DNA from: Occultella glacieicola
GTDB lineage: Bacteria; Actinomycetota; Actinomycetes; Actinomycetales; Beutenbergiaceae
DNA length: 64,000 nucleotides
Direction of reading: 5' to 3'
Assembly: GCF_004353825.1 (NCBI RefSeq)
Contig: NZ_SMNA01000002.1
Location: 310,001-374,000, forward strand
Within the stretch, counting starts at the first letter, position 1, and the number at the start of each line of letters is the position of its first letter. The translations under genes and the position numbers were made by a program. Below are positions 25,217 through 33,266 of this stretch, in pieces. A model generated the notes under the pieces. It was not told the DNA's origin and did not search any database. It saw only the letters and a program-made list of their open reading frames with translations.

Positions 25217-26118
25217 CGCCCGCTCGCCTCCTTCCGGGACGTGTGGATCAGGTACGGGACGACCAGCACCGCCACGATGATGAGCAGGATGGCGCCGACC
25301 GCCGCGGAGTTCGCGTAGTCGAAGCTGGACTTGAACACGTACATGTCCACCGCCGGCACCTTGGTCTGGTAGTTCGACGGCTTCGAGATCGACATGATCA
25401 GGTCGAACGCCTTCAGCGACATGTGCCCGATGATGATCAGCGCGGACAGTGCCACCGGGGACAGTTGCGGGAAGATCACGTGCCGGTAGACCTGCCACTC
25501 GCTCGCGCCGTCCATCCGGCCGGCCTCACGCAACTCCTCCGGGACGCCGCGGAAGCCGGCCAGGAACAGCGCCATCACATATCCGGACAACTGCCAGATC
25601 GCCGGCAGCGCGATCGCCGCGATGCCCCAGGTGATGTTGTTCCACCACGGGTTCTGCAGGAAGTCCAGGCCGACCATCTGGAAGAGCCGGTTCAGACCGA
25701 GGGCCGCCTCCCCTTCGTTGGAGTTCAGCAGCCACCGCCACACCACCCCGGAGGCGATGAAGGACACCGCCATCGGGAACAGGTAGACCGAGCGGAACAG
25801 GCCCTCACCGCGCATCGGCCGCTCCAGCAGCCACGCCCACATGAACCCGATCAGCATCGTGCCGACCAGGAACACCACGGTGTACAGCAGCAGGTTCTTC
25901 AGCGAGTGCTGGAACGCCTCGGAGGCGAGCAGGTCGAGATAGTTCTGGATACCGACGAACACCGTCGGCTGGGCGCCGGTGGCCTGCGCGGCGGTGTGGC
26001 TGTCCGTGGCGGACGTCGCGAAGTTGGCGGCGATCAGGCCGTAGACGAACACGGCCAGGAGGATCATGGACGGGGTCAGCAGCAGGACCGGGGGTCCCCA
26101 CCGCTTGATGGTCTTCAC
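25213..26118 (-). CDS. Sugar ABC transporter permease (MalF-like, CUT1), operon 2
   Basis: Encodes 301 residues with six helices. The EAA loop reads ELREAGRMDGASEWQVYRHV. It resembles permeases of glycoside importers, but the substrate is not evident. It lies downstream of the binding-protein gene, separated from it by hairpins that could lower its expression. Confidence 0.85.
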   Translation of the reverse strand: MKTIKRWGPPVLLLTPSMILLAVFVYGLIAANFATSATDSHTAAQATGAQPTVFVGIQNYLDLLASEAFQHSLKNLLLYTVVFLVGTMLIGFMWAWLLERPMRGEGLFRSVYLFPMAVSFIASGVVWRWLLNSNEGEAALGLNRLFQMVGLDFLQNPWWNNITWGIAAIALPAIWQLSGYVMALFLAGFRGVPEELREAGRMDGASEWQVYRHVIFPQLSPVALSALIIIGHMSLKAFDLIMSISKPSNYQTKVPAVDMYVFKSSFDYANSAAVGAILLIIVAVLVVPYLIHTSRKEASGR

Positions 26119-26151
26119 GGATCTATCCTCCGACGGCGGTCAATGGGTTCT

Positions 26152-26173
26152 GGCGGACCGGCGCACGTCCGCC
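26152..26173 (-). terminator. Short hairpin between binding protein and permease genes
   Basis: A perfect 7-bp inverted repeat (GGCGGAC against GTCCGCC) with an 8-nt loop lies downstream of the larger hairpin in the direction of transcription. Confidence 0.4.
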
Positions 26174-26191
26174 GGTGGTACCTGGGCACGG

Positions 26192-26227
26192 GTGCGTGCC
26201 CGGTCGCCGCGGCGCCCGGGCACGCAC
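26192..26227 (-). terminator. Strong hairpin just after the binding-protein gene (attenuator or 3'-end stabiliser)
   Basis: A perfect 12-bp stem (26192-26203 against 26216-26227) with a 12-nt GC-rich loop begins 8 nt after the binding-protein stop codon. Position in the operon suggests partial termination or protection of the upstream mRNA, giving excess binding protein over permeases. Confidence 0.55.
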
Positions 26228-26234
26228 TCGAACA

Positions 26235-27509
26235 TCAGCCGGCGGCGGCCGCCAACTCCTCCTGGTAGGTCGCCAGGTCGGAACCACCGGTCGTGTACTT
26301 GCTGGTGGCGTCGGAGATGGCGGTCGACCACGCGATCGGCGCCGCGGCCCCGTGGGCGAGCGACGGCACGATTGCGTCGTTCGCGTAGGACTCGATCGCC
26401 GTCTGCTGGTACTCGGAGAAGTCCGCCGGGTCGGCGTCGGTGCGGGCCGGGATCGAGCCCTTCGCCTGGTTGAACGCGACCTGGCCCTCGAGCGAGCCGA
26501 CCGTCTCCAACCAGGCCGTGGCGCCGTCGGGGTTGGGCGCCCCGACCGGGAGGGTGAACGAGTCGGCCAGGAAGCCGAACTGCCCGTCGCTGCCGGGGAC
26601 CGGGAAGTCCACGAAGCCGGGGCCCCGCTCGACTCCCTGTTCCTCGAACGCGGCCACGGCCCAGTCGCCCATCACGTTGTAGGCGGCCGTCCCGTCGATC
26701 ACCATCTGGGTGGCCTCGGGCCAGTCGAGCCCGTCCCGGTCGGTGTTCGTGAAGCTCATCAGGGTCTCGAAGTGCTCAAGCGCACCGGTGACCTCGGCCC
26801 CGGCCCAATCGGTCTCACCGTTCCACAGCCCGATGTACGCCTCCGGTCCGAGGTCGGCCATCAGCACGGTTTCGAGCAGGTTCACCTGGGTCCATGTGGT
26901 CGCCACCGACAGCGCCGTCACGCCGGTGGCCTGCACGGCCTCGAGGTCGGCGATCCAGGCGTCGATGTCCGCGGGCACCGCGGACGGGTCGATGCCGGCC
27001 GCCTCGAGCACGGTCGGGTTCGCCCAGACCACGTTGGAGCGGTGGATGTTGGAGGGCACCGAATAGATGGCGCCGTCCACGGTGAGCAGGTCCAGCAGGT
27101 CCTGCGGGAACGCGTCGGTGAGGCCGAACTCCGTGTAGAGGTCGGAGATGTCCTCGATCTGACCGGCCGAGATGTAGTCGGTCAGCTCCGCACCGGCGTG
27201 CGCCTGGAACGTGTCCGGCGGGTCACCCGCCTGCATGCGGGTCTGGAGCAGGTCCTTGGCGGCGGAACCGGCCCCGCCGGCCACCGCGCCGTTGACGAAC
27301 GTGAAGTCGGGGTGCTGCTCGGCGAAGACCGCCTCGAGCGCCTCCAACCCGGTCAGTTCCGAGCCGGCGGCCCACCAGGTGAAGACCTCCACGTCGGTGC
27401 CGCCGTCACCGCCGCCACCGCCGTCACCACTGCCGTCGCCGCCACCGCTGCAGGCGGTCAGGGCGAGCCCAATCGCGGCGGCCGTCGCCACCACACCGAT
27501 GCGTCGCAT
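26235..27509 (-). CDS. CUT1 sugar ABC transporter substrate-binding lipoprotein, operon 2
   Basis: Encodes 424 residues. Lipoprotein signal MRRIGVVATAAAIGLALTAC, then a Gly/Asp-rich linker and a family 1 solute-binding fold (EVFTWWAAGSELTGLEALEA; FAEQHPDFTFVNGAVAG). The opening EVFTWWAAGSE is common in glucose/galactose-type or oligosaccharide binding proteins, but specificity is unknown. AAGGAG before ATG 27509. It is the first gene of the operon; the upstream region carries a LacI-type site. Confidence 0.82.
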   Translation of the reverse strand: MRRIGVVATAAAIGLALTACSGGGDGSGDGGGGGDGGTDVEVFTWWAAGSELTGLEALEAVFAEQHPDFTFVNGAVAGGAGSAAKDLLQTRMQAGDPPDTFQAHAGAELTDYISAGQIEDISDLYTEFGLTDAFPQDLLDLLTVDGAIYSVPSNIHRSNVVWANPTVLEAAGIDPSAVPADIDAWIADLEAVQATGVTALSVATTWTQVNLLETVLMADLGPEAYIGLWNGETDWAGAEVTGALEHFETLMSFTNTDRDGLDWPEATQMVIDGTAAYNVMGDWAVAAFEEQGVERGPGFVDFPVPGSDGQFGFLADSFTLPVGAPNPDGATAWLETVGSLEGQVAFNQAKGSIPARTDADPADFSEYQQTAIESYANDAIVPSLAHGAAAPIAWSTAISDATSKYTTGGSDLATYQEELAAAAG

Positions 27510-27547
27510 ACATCACTCCTTCATGATCAGTCCGACTCGGCGGACAT

Positions 27548-27567
27548 GTCGCGCCAGCCGGCGCAAC
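27548..27567 (-). promoter_or_regulatory. Near-palindrome upstream of the sugar operon 2 binding protein
   Basis: GTCGCGCC and GGCGCAAC flank a 4-nt centre with 7 of 8 symmetric pairs, about 40-60 nt before the start codon. Possible regulator site; binder unknown. Confidence 0.3.
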
Positions 27568-27661
27568 GACTCTCATTCTGTTCCCCGGTATCGGCAGGGG
27601 CCTGCGTGGGCACCAAACCGTCGCCAAGTTGTGACCTTCTCGTTCGGCGGAAATCCGCCGG

Positions 27662-27675
27662 TCGGAGCGCTCTCA
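27662..27675 (-). promoter_or_regulatory. LacI-type operator-like site upstream of sugar operon 2
   Basis: TCGGAGCGCTCTCA (as read on plus) matches TGAGAGCGCTCTCA, the double operator of sugar operon 3, at 12 of 14 positions. It lies about 155 nt before the operon 2 start codon. No regulator gene is adjacent, so the LacI protein of operon 3 may act here. Confidence 0.45.
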
Positions 27676-27689
27676 TGGGCGCCGCTGGA

Positions 27690-28166
27690 TCAGCGGCATT
27701 CACTATGGACCCCGGCGAGGGCGGAACGCAAACCCCGCTGACCGGAGGCCATCACGGCGGCGTGCGCACGAGCGAACCACCGCCCGGCGAGCGGCGCCAC
27801 CAGGCGCATCCACCGCCGTCGGGGGTGCACCTGCCACACGGTCTCCATCACCACCCCGGCGCCGTCGTCGCGCAACGACCACACGCCCGAGCCGACCAGA
27901 TCCCCCACCACCCGCGCCCGTGCGAGGACGCCCGGGGTGACCTCGGTCAGTTCCACACCGAACCGGAGCCGGTACCCGGTCGGCGCGCGCACGGTCAGCA
28001 GCGTGCGTTCGCCCACATGATCGCCGTCGCCGGCCCGCACCACGGTCGCGCCGACCACACCCGGCCACCAGCGCGGCCAGGTCGCGGCGTCCGAGAGCAC
28101 CCGCCAGACCTGCGCAGCGGTGGCGTCCGCGCGCCATCTGGACGTGAACCTGAAGCCATCGATCAC
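27690..28166 (-). CDS. SRPBCC (START/Bet v1-like) family protein
   Basis: Encodes 158 residues from a GTG at 28166 preceded by GAGGGG. The opening FRFTSRWRADATAAQVWRVL and WPRWWPGVVGATVV are typical of polyketide-cyclase-like SRPBCC proteins, which bind hydrophobic ligands in a deep cavity. Ligand and reaction are unknown. It lies upstream of sugar operon 2 on the same strand but is separated from it by about 180 nt of regulatory-looking DNA. Confidence 0.75.
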   Translation of the reverse strand: MIDGFRFTSRWRADATAAQVWRVLSDAATWPRWWPGVVGATVVRAGDGDHVGERTLLTVRAPTGYRLRFGVELTEVTPGVLARARVVGDLVGSGVWSLRDDGAGVVMETVWQVHPRRRWMRLVAPLAGRWFARAHAAVMASGQRGLRSALAGVHSECR

Positions 28167-28265
28167 CGCGCGCCCCTCCCCACGCCGTCGGGCGATGCCG
28201 GGCCATGCCCGGATCCGAGACCAGATTGCCCGGCGCCGACGGCCGCCGCCACCTATCGTGTGGAG

Positions 28266-28553
28266 ATGGCCGACGTCGTCCAGGTGCGCCGCGCGCACCC
28301 CCTTGAGACCGTCGTCGCGTCGTTCGGGATCCTGCTCACGGTGGCGCAGCTCCCGTTCTACGTCGCGGCCGGCGTGGTGGCACCCCCGTGGGGTGCACTC
28401 GTCCTCAGTGTCGCGTGGGTGGCCCTGTTCACCCTGGGTCTGCGCTGGTTCCGCGATCACCCGACCTGGGTCCTGCTGGTGCCCGCGCTCGCCGCCGCCG
28501 TCTGGATCATGTCGGTGACCGTGGTCGAGCCCTACCTCGGCTGGGGTCCCTGA
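28266..28553 (+). CDS. Small membrane protein, function unknown
   Basis: Encodes 95 residues with about three membrane helices: SFGILLTVAQLPFYVAAGVV, LVLSVAWVALFTLGL and WVLLVPALAAAVWIMSV. No family recognised. ATG 28266 lies 6 nt after TATCGT (28254-28259), a leaderless promoter. It is divergent from the SRPBCC gene and followed by the SRAP gene on the same strand. Confidence 0.6.
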   Translation: MADVVQVRRAHPLETVVASFGILLTVAQLPFYVAAGVVAPPWGALVLSVAWVALFTLGLRWFRDHPTWVLLVPALAAAVWIMSVTVVEPYLGWGP

Positions 28554-28599
28554 GCGACCGCGCGCGTGCGACGTCGGCGGGCGGTGCGAGAGTAGGGGC

Positions 28600-29364
28600 A
28601 TGTGCGGACGCTACGCCTCGTTCCGGGAGGCCCAGGACCTCGCCGATGCCTTCGACGTGGAGGAGGTCACCGATGCGGCCGCCCAGGTCGCTGCCAACTA
28701 CAACGTCGCTCCCACGGACCCGGTCCGGATCGTCCTGGACCGGGCGCCGAAGCCGGCGACGGCGGACGTCGAGCAGGGCAGCGACGGCGGCGCTGGGTCC
28801 GCGGTACGGCGGGAGATGCACGCCGCGCGGTGGGGGCTGGTACCGGCCTGGGCGAAGGACCTGTCCGTCGGGGCACGGATGTTCAACGCCCGCAGCGAGT
28901 CGCTCGCCGAGAAGAACGCGTTCCGCAAGCCGCTCGAGGCCAAGCGGTGCATCGTGGTGGCGGACGGCTACTACGAGTGGCTGAAGAAGCCGATCCCGGG
29001 CAGCAGGAAGCTCAGCCGCACCCCGTTCTACATCCATCCGACGGACGGGTCCCCGGTCGCCTTCGCCGGCCTCTACGCCTGGTGGCCGGATCCGTCGAAG
29101 GATGCCGACGACCCCGAGCGGTGGGTCCTGAGCGCCACGATCATCACCGCCGACGCCCGCGACGGGCTCGAGCAGATCCACGACCGGGAGCCCGCGATGC
29201 TGACGCCCGAGGGCGTGGCCACGTGGCTCGACCCGAGGGTGACCGACGCCGGCGAGGCGCTCGCCGTGCTGGCCGCCCCGGCCCCTGCGGTGTCCTGGCA
29301 CGAGGTGGGCGCCCAGGTGGGTTCGGTGCGCAACAACTCCCCCGAGTTGATCCGGGCGATCTGA
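28600..29364 (+). CDS. SOS response-associated peptidase (SRAP, YedK/HMCES family)
   Basis: Encodes 254 residues. The N-terminal catalytic Cys2 (MCGRY) forms a thiazolidine crosslink with abasic sites in single-stranded DNA. Other active-site elements are FNARSES, the YYEW Glu and IHDREPAML with its His. It shields abasic sites during replication. An insert at about residues 50-65 (ATADVEQGSDGGAGSA) is longer than usual. The Cys2 requirement fixes the start at ATG 28600. Confidence 0.9.
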   Translation: MCGRYASFREAQDLADAFDVEEVTDAAAQVAANYNVAPTDPVRIVLDRAPKPATADVEQGSDGGAGSAVRREMHAARWGLVPAWAKDLSVGARMFNARSESLAEKNAFRKPLEAKRCIVVADGYYEWLKKPIPGSRKLSRTPFYIHPTDGSPVAFAGLYAWWPDPSKDADDPERWVLSATIITADARDGLEQIHDREPAMLTPEGVATWLDPRVTDAGEALAVLAAPAPAVSWHEVGAQVGSVRNNSPELIRAI

Positions 29365-29406
29365 AACGCGGCGCGTCGTGCGGGCGTGACGGGTACCGTT
29401 CGGCAC

Positions 29407-30387
29407 GTGAATATCGCCGTGACCGGTTCCATCGCCATGGACCACCTGATGACCTTCCCCGGGCGCTTCGCCGACTCGCTCCTCGCCGAGCAGCTCGACC
29501 GGGTGTCGCTGTCGTTCCTGGTCGAGGAGCTCGAGATCAAGCGCGGTGGGGTCGCCCCGAACATCTGCTTCGGGCTGGCCGCGCTCGGCCTGACGCCGCT
29601 GCTGGTGGGTTCCGTCGGTGCGGACTTCGACGACTACCGGGCCTGGCTCGACCGGCATGGCGTGGCCACCTGGCCGGTGCAGGTCTCCGAGACGGCGCAC
29701 ACCGCCCGGTTCGTGTGCACCACCGACTCCGACAACGCCCAGATCGGATCGTTCTACACCGGTGCGATGGCCGAGGCCCGGGAGATCGAGCTGCGGCCGA
29801 TCGAGGCGCGCGCAGGCCGGATCGACCTGGTGATGGTCGGTCCGAACGACCCGGAGGCGATGGTCCGGCACACCGAGGAATGCCGCACCCGGGGCTACGC
29901 GTTCCTCGCGGACCCGTCCCAGCAGGTCGCCTGGATGGACGGCGACACGATCCGCAGCCTCATCGACGGGGCCACCTACCTGTTCTCCAACGACTACGAG
30001 GACTCGGTGATCCAGCAGAAGACCGGCTGGAACCACGAGGACATCCTCGCCCGGGTGCAACACCGGGTGATCACCCGCGGCAAGGAGGGCTCGAGCATCT
30101 ACACCGGGTCCGAACGGATCGACGTGCCGATCGCCCGTGAGGAGGTCACCCTCGACCCGACCGGCATGGGCGACGCGTTCCGGGCCGGCTTCGTGGCCGG
30201 ACTGTCGTGGGGGGTGAGTCTGGAACGGTGCGCACAGATCGGCTCGCTCCTGGCCAGTTACGTGATCGCCGTGACCGGCACGCAGGAGTACCGGTTCGGC
30301 AACACCTTCCTCAAGAGGTTCACCGCCGCCTACGGCGACGCCGCCGCCGACGAGGTCGCCCCCCGGATGCGCGACCTGCGCCTCTGA
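29407..30387 (+). CDS. PfkB-family carbohydrate kinase, adenosine-kinase-like
   Basis: Encodes 326 residues. NIAVTGSIAMDHLMTFPGRF at the N terminus and DPTGMGDAFRAGFVAGLSWG with the catalytic Asp at the C terminus match the actinobacterial adenosine kinase group (mycobacterial AdoK/CbhK type). It probably phosphorylates adenosine or a related sugar. The GTG at 29407 lies 7 nt after TACCGT, again a leaderless arrangement, and MNIAVTG matches the family start. Confidence 0.78.
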   Translation: MNIAVTGSIAMDHLMTFPGRFADSLLAEQLDRVSLSFLVEELEIKRGGVAPNICFGLAALGLTPLLVGSVGADFDDYRAWLDRHGVATWPVQVSETAHTARFVCTTDSDNAQIGSFYTGAMAEAREIELRPIEARAGRIDLVMVGPNDPEAMVRHTEECRTRGYAFLADPSQQVAWMDGDTIRSLIDGATYLFSNDYEDSVIQQKTGWNHEDILARVQHRVITRGKEGSSIYTGSERIDVPIAREEVTLDPTGMGDAFRAGFVAGLSWGVSLERCAQIGSLLASYVIAVTGTQEYRFGNTFLKRFTAAYGDAAADEVAPRMRDLRL

Positions 30388-30476
30388 CCGACGGCACCCA
30401 GCAACGGATCCGGTCGCGGTGCGCGACACCGGGCCGACCCTGGCGCCGGGGCGACCGATCGTGCTATTTTGAAGTG

Positions 30477-31064
30477 GTGTCCAAGGGTGCCGTCACGAAG
30501 CAGGCGATCCTGCGCGAGGGCGTCGAGACCGCCTACCGCGTGGGCCTCGGCGGCCTGACCATCGGCGTCCTGGCCACCGCCTGCGGCCTGAGCAAGAGCG
30601 GGCTGTACGCCCACTTCTCCTCCAAGACGGCGCTGCAGCTGGCGGTCCTGGACCGCGCCCGCGCCGACTACGCCGAGACCGTGCTGATCCCGGCTCTGGC
30701 GACCCCGCGCGGCGAGCCGCGGGTCCGCGCCGTGTTCGAGCGGTGGATCCGGCTCGGTCTGGAACGCCAGGCCGGCGGATGCCTCTTCGTCAAGGCCTCC
30801 GTGGAGCTCGACGAGCAGCCCGGCCCCGTGCGCGATCAACTGGTGCGTGACCACCGCGACCTCGACGAGGCGATCGCCCAGATCTTCCGCACCGGCATCA
30901 GCGAGGGGCAGTTCCGCTCCGACGCCGACCCGGACCAGTTCGCCGTGGATCTGATGGGCACGATGCTCGCCTTCTACCACTATCACCGCCTGCTCGACGA
31001 CGGCGCTGCCGAGGCCAGAGCACGTCGTTCGTTCGAGCATCTGCTGGACGCCGTCCGCGCCTGA
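30477..31064 (+). CDS. TetR-family transcriptional regulator
   Basis: Encodes 195 residues. The helix-turn-helix reads LTIGVLATACGLSKSGLYAHF, followed by a ligand-binding domain ending in DLMGTMLAFYHYHRLL. Two adjacent GTG codons (30474, 30477) follow TATTTT at 30465-30470; the second has the 6-nt spacing seen at other leaderless genes. It is followed after 16 nt by an alpha/beta hydrolase gene, which it probably controls along with itself. Confidence 0.8.
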   Translation: MSKGAVTKQAILREGVETAYRVGLGGLTIGVLATACGLSKSGLYAHFSSKTALQLAVLDRARADYAETVLIPALATPRGEPRVRAVFERWIRLGLERQAGGCLFVKASVELDEQPGPVRDQLVRDHRDLDEAIAQIFRTGISEGQFRSDADPDQFAVDLMGTMLAFYHYHRLLDDGAAEARARRSFEHLLDAVRA

Positions 31065-31080
31065 CCGACCGGGGAGAGCC

Positions 31081-31992
31081 ATGTCAACGCCTACGAACAC
31101 GAAAAGCACGAACGTTCGTCCTACCGATCGATTGCGACTCAGGGCCCTGCGGCTGGGCTTCGGCACCCTGGACCGGTTCGCGCCCGAGCTCGGCGCACGG
31201 TGGGCGGTGCGGGTGTGGGCCACCCTGCCGAGCACCCGCGGCCGGCGCCGTGACGCCCGGCCGGTGGATCTCCCGGGCACCCGGGCGGACACCCGGCTGC
31301 CGGGCGGGGCCCTGCTGGCGGTCGAGACCTGGGGCGAGGGCCCGCCGGTCTACCTGATGCACGGCTGGGGCGGATGGCGCGGACAGTTGGGCGCGTTCGT
31401 CGCGCCCCTCGTGGCCGCCGGCCACCGCGTCGTGGCCTTCGACGCGCCGAGTCACGGAGACTCCGGGCCCAGCGCCCTCGGAAGGGGCCGGGCGACGGCC
31501 CTCGAGTTCGCCGACGCCCTGCGCGCCACGGTCGCGGCGCACGGGGCGCCCCACGCCGTCGTCGCCCACTCCCTGGGCGGTTCCGCTGCCACCATGGCCG
31601 TGCGGGACGGCCTCGACCCGGGCCGGCTGGTCCTGATCGCGGCGAGCCCGAACCCCATCGCCCTCACGGCCGCACTTCCCCGCACCCTCGGCTACTCCGA
31701 ACGCACCGCGGTCCGCTTTGACCGCCGGCTCACCGCCCTCGCCGGGCGCCCGCTGGGCGACTTCGACGCACGAACGATGACCCCGTCGGACCTGCCGACG
31801 ATGATCATCCACGACCGGAACGACAAGGAGGTCCCCTACACCGAGGGCGCCGACCTGGCCGCGGCATGGCCGGCCGCCCGGTTCGTGAGCACCGAGTCGT
31901 TCGGTCACCAGCGCATCCTGGCCGCCGAGCCGGTGCTGGCCGTCGTCCGTGACTTCGTCACCGACCGGGCAGCGGCCACCTACCCCGGCTGA
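31081..31992 (+). CDS. Alpha/beta hydrolase
   Basis: Encodes 303 residues. The oxyanion motif is MHGWGGWRGQ, the nucleophile elbow is AHSLGG (Ser), the acid is likely in IIHDRNDKEVP and the catalytic His in ESFGHQRIL. A 70-residue N-terminal extension precedes the core. Substrate unknown. GGGGAG precedes the ATG. A perfect palindrome ACGAACGTTCGT lies inside codons 10-13 and may be a TetR operator. Confidence 0.8.
   Translation: MSTPTNTKSTNVRPTDRLRLRALRLGFGTLDRFAPELGARWAVRVWATLPSTRGRRRDARPVDLPGTRADTRLPGGALLAVETWGEGPPVYLMHGWGGWRGQLGAFVAPLVAAGHRVVAFDAPSHGDSGPSALGRGRATALEFADALRATVAAHGAPHAVVAHSLGGSAATMAVRDGLDPGRLVLIAASPNPIALTAALPRTLGYSERTAVRFDRRLTALAGRPLGDFDARTMTPSDLPTMIIHDRNDKEVPYTEGADLAAAWPAARFVSTESFGHQRILAAEPVLAVVRDFVTDRAAATYPG
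31108..31119. promoter_or_regulatory. Palindrome ACGAACGTTCGT, possible TetR operator inside the hydrolase gene
   Basis: A perfect 12-bp palindrome lies 27 bp into the hydrolase coding sequence and about 45 bp after the TetR gene ends. Its form is typical of TetR-family operators. An operator here would act as a roadblock, or it belongs to an internal promoter. Confidence 0.35.
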
Positions 31993-32142
31993 GCAGGTCC
32001 GCGCAGGCACGCGGCGGCGTCGGTGACCGCGCACTCGCGCACCGGATGCCCGGCCCCGTCCCGGAGGGTGACCGTCGATGGCCCATGCCGATTCCCGCGC
32101 ACGAACGGTTGCGCCCGGCCGCGCACCTGCGAGGCTCGTCGC

Positions 32143-33141
32143 ATGCGTTATGTGATGATCGGGGCCGGCGCCGTGGGCGGGACGATCGGCGGAAGGCTCG
32201 CCGGGGCGGGGCGGGAGGTGGCGCTCGTCGCCCGCGGTGCGCACGCCCGCGCGCTCGTGGCCGACGGCCTGCGCCTCGAGACACCCGACGGCACCCACAC
32301 CCACCGGCTGCCGGTGGTGACCACCCCCGCCGAACTGGGCGAGCTGCGTGCGGACGACGTGCTCGTCCTCGCCGTCAAGACGCAGGACTCGGCGGCCGCC
32401 CTCGTGGACTGGGCGCAGCGGCCGGTGCGCGGTGGCGGGACGGCCGCTGCACGGCTGCCGGTGCTCTGCGCCCAGAACGGCGTGGAGAACGAACGTCTCG
32501 CTCTGCGCGCGTTCCGCCGCGTGTACGGCGTGTGCGTCTGGCTGCCCGCCAGCCACCTGCAGCCGGGGCTGGTATCCGCCCCGGCGGCGCCGCTGAGCGG
32601 TGTGCTCCACCTCGGCGCCTATCCGGGTGGTGTGGACCCCCTGGCGCACGCCGTCTCCGCGGACCTGGAGGACGCCTGGTTCGAATCACCCGTGGTCGCG
32701 GACGTGATGCGGTGGAAGTACGCGAAACTCCTCGCCAACCTCGGGAACGCGATCGAGGCCCTGACCGGGCCGGTGCAGTCCGAGGCGGCGCACGAGGTCC
32801 TTGCCCTGGCCCGCGCCGAGGGCAGCGCCGTGCTGGCCGCCGCCGGGATCCCGGTCGTGCCCGAGGCCGAGCAGACCGCGGTGCGTGGCGACAAGATGCG
32901 TCTTCAGGCGATGGCCTCGGGTGCGCGCGGTGGCGGCTCGTCGTGGCAGTCGCTGCGTCGCGGGACCGGCACGATCGAGGCGGACTACCTCAACGGGGAG
33001 ATCGTGCTGCTCGGGCGACTCCACGGCGTGCCGACCCCGGCGAACGCCGCCCTGCAACGCCTCGCGGGCGCCGCGGCGCGGGATCGCCGGCCGCCGGCGG
33101 CGATGACCGTGGCGGAACTCGTCGCGGCACTCGGGGCATGA
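32143..33141 (+). CDS. Ketopantoate reductase-like NADP-dependent dehydrogenase (ApbA/PanE family)
   Basis: Encodes 332 residues. The Rossmann motif GAGAVGGTIGGRL is at the N terminus. VMRWKYAKLLANLGNAIEAL carries the catalytic Lys and the family helix, and a C-terminal segment (GSSWQSLRRGTGTIEADYLN) matches the substrate domain. True PanE reduces 2-dehydropantoate for coenzyme A synthesis, but many actinobacterial paralogues have other roles, so the assignment is to family only. A perfect terminator hairpin follows. Confidence 0.78.
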   Translation: MRYVMIGAGAVGGTIGGRLAGAGREVALVARGAHARALVADGLRLETPDGTHTHRLPVVTTPAELGELRADDVLVLAVKTQDSAAALVDWAQRPVRGGGTAAARLPVLCAQNGVENERLALRAFRRVYGVCVWLPASHLQPGLVSAPAAPLSGVLHLGAYPGGVDPLAHAVSADLEDAWFESPVVADVMRWKYAKLLANLGNAIEALTGPVQSEAAHEVLALARAEGSAVLAAAGIPVVPEAEQTAVRGDKMRLQAMASGARGGGSSWQSLRRGTGTIEADYLNGEIVLLGRLHGVPTPANAALQRLAGAAARDRRPPAAMTVAELVAALGA

Positions 33142-33160
33142 GCTGGATGCCCGACCCCCT

Positions 33161-33187
33161 GTCGCCGGTGCCATGGGCACCGGCGAC
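33161..33187 (+). terminator. Terminator hairpin after the ketopantoate reductase-like gene
   Basis: A perfect 12-bp inverted repeat (GTCGCCGGTGCC against its complement) with a 3-nt loop. Confidence 0.7.
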
Positions 33188-33219
33188 CGCTGTAGTCCCT
33201 CGGGCTGACCTCGCCTTCC

Positions 33220-33245
33220 ACCCGCGGCGGGACGCCCCCGCGGGT
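33220..33245 (+). promoter_or_regulatory. Inverted repeat over the histidine kinase promoter
   Basis: ACCCGCGG and CCGCGGGT are perfect 8-bp arms separated by 10 bp. They end 9 bp before the TAGGCT -10 box (33255-33260) of the kinase gene. The site would suit a dimeric response regulator and could be autoregulatory. Confidence 0.4.
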
Positions 33246-33266
33246 ACCGGCTCCTAGGCTGGGTCT

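Noticed and set aside
26175-28553. 792-residue plus-strand ORF
   Set aside because: Only its last 95 residues (from 28266) form a plausible protein. The rest is antisense to the sugar-binding protein and SRPBCC genes.
28507-30429. 640-residue minus-strand ORF
   Set aside because: Antisense to the SRAP and adenosine-kinase-like genes, both of which have clear catalytic motifs.
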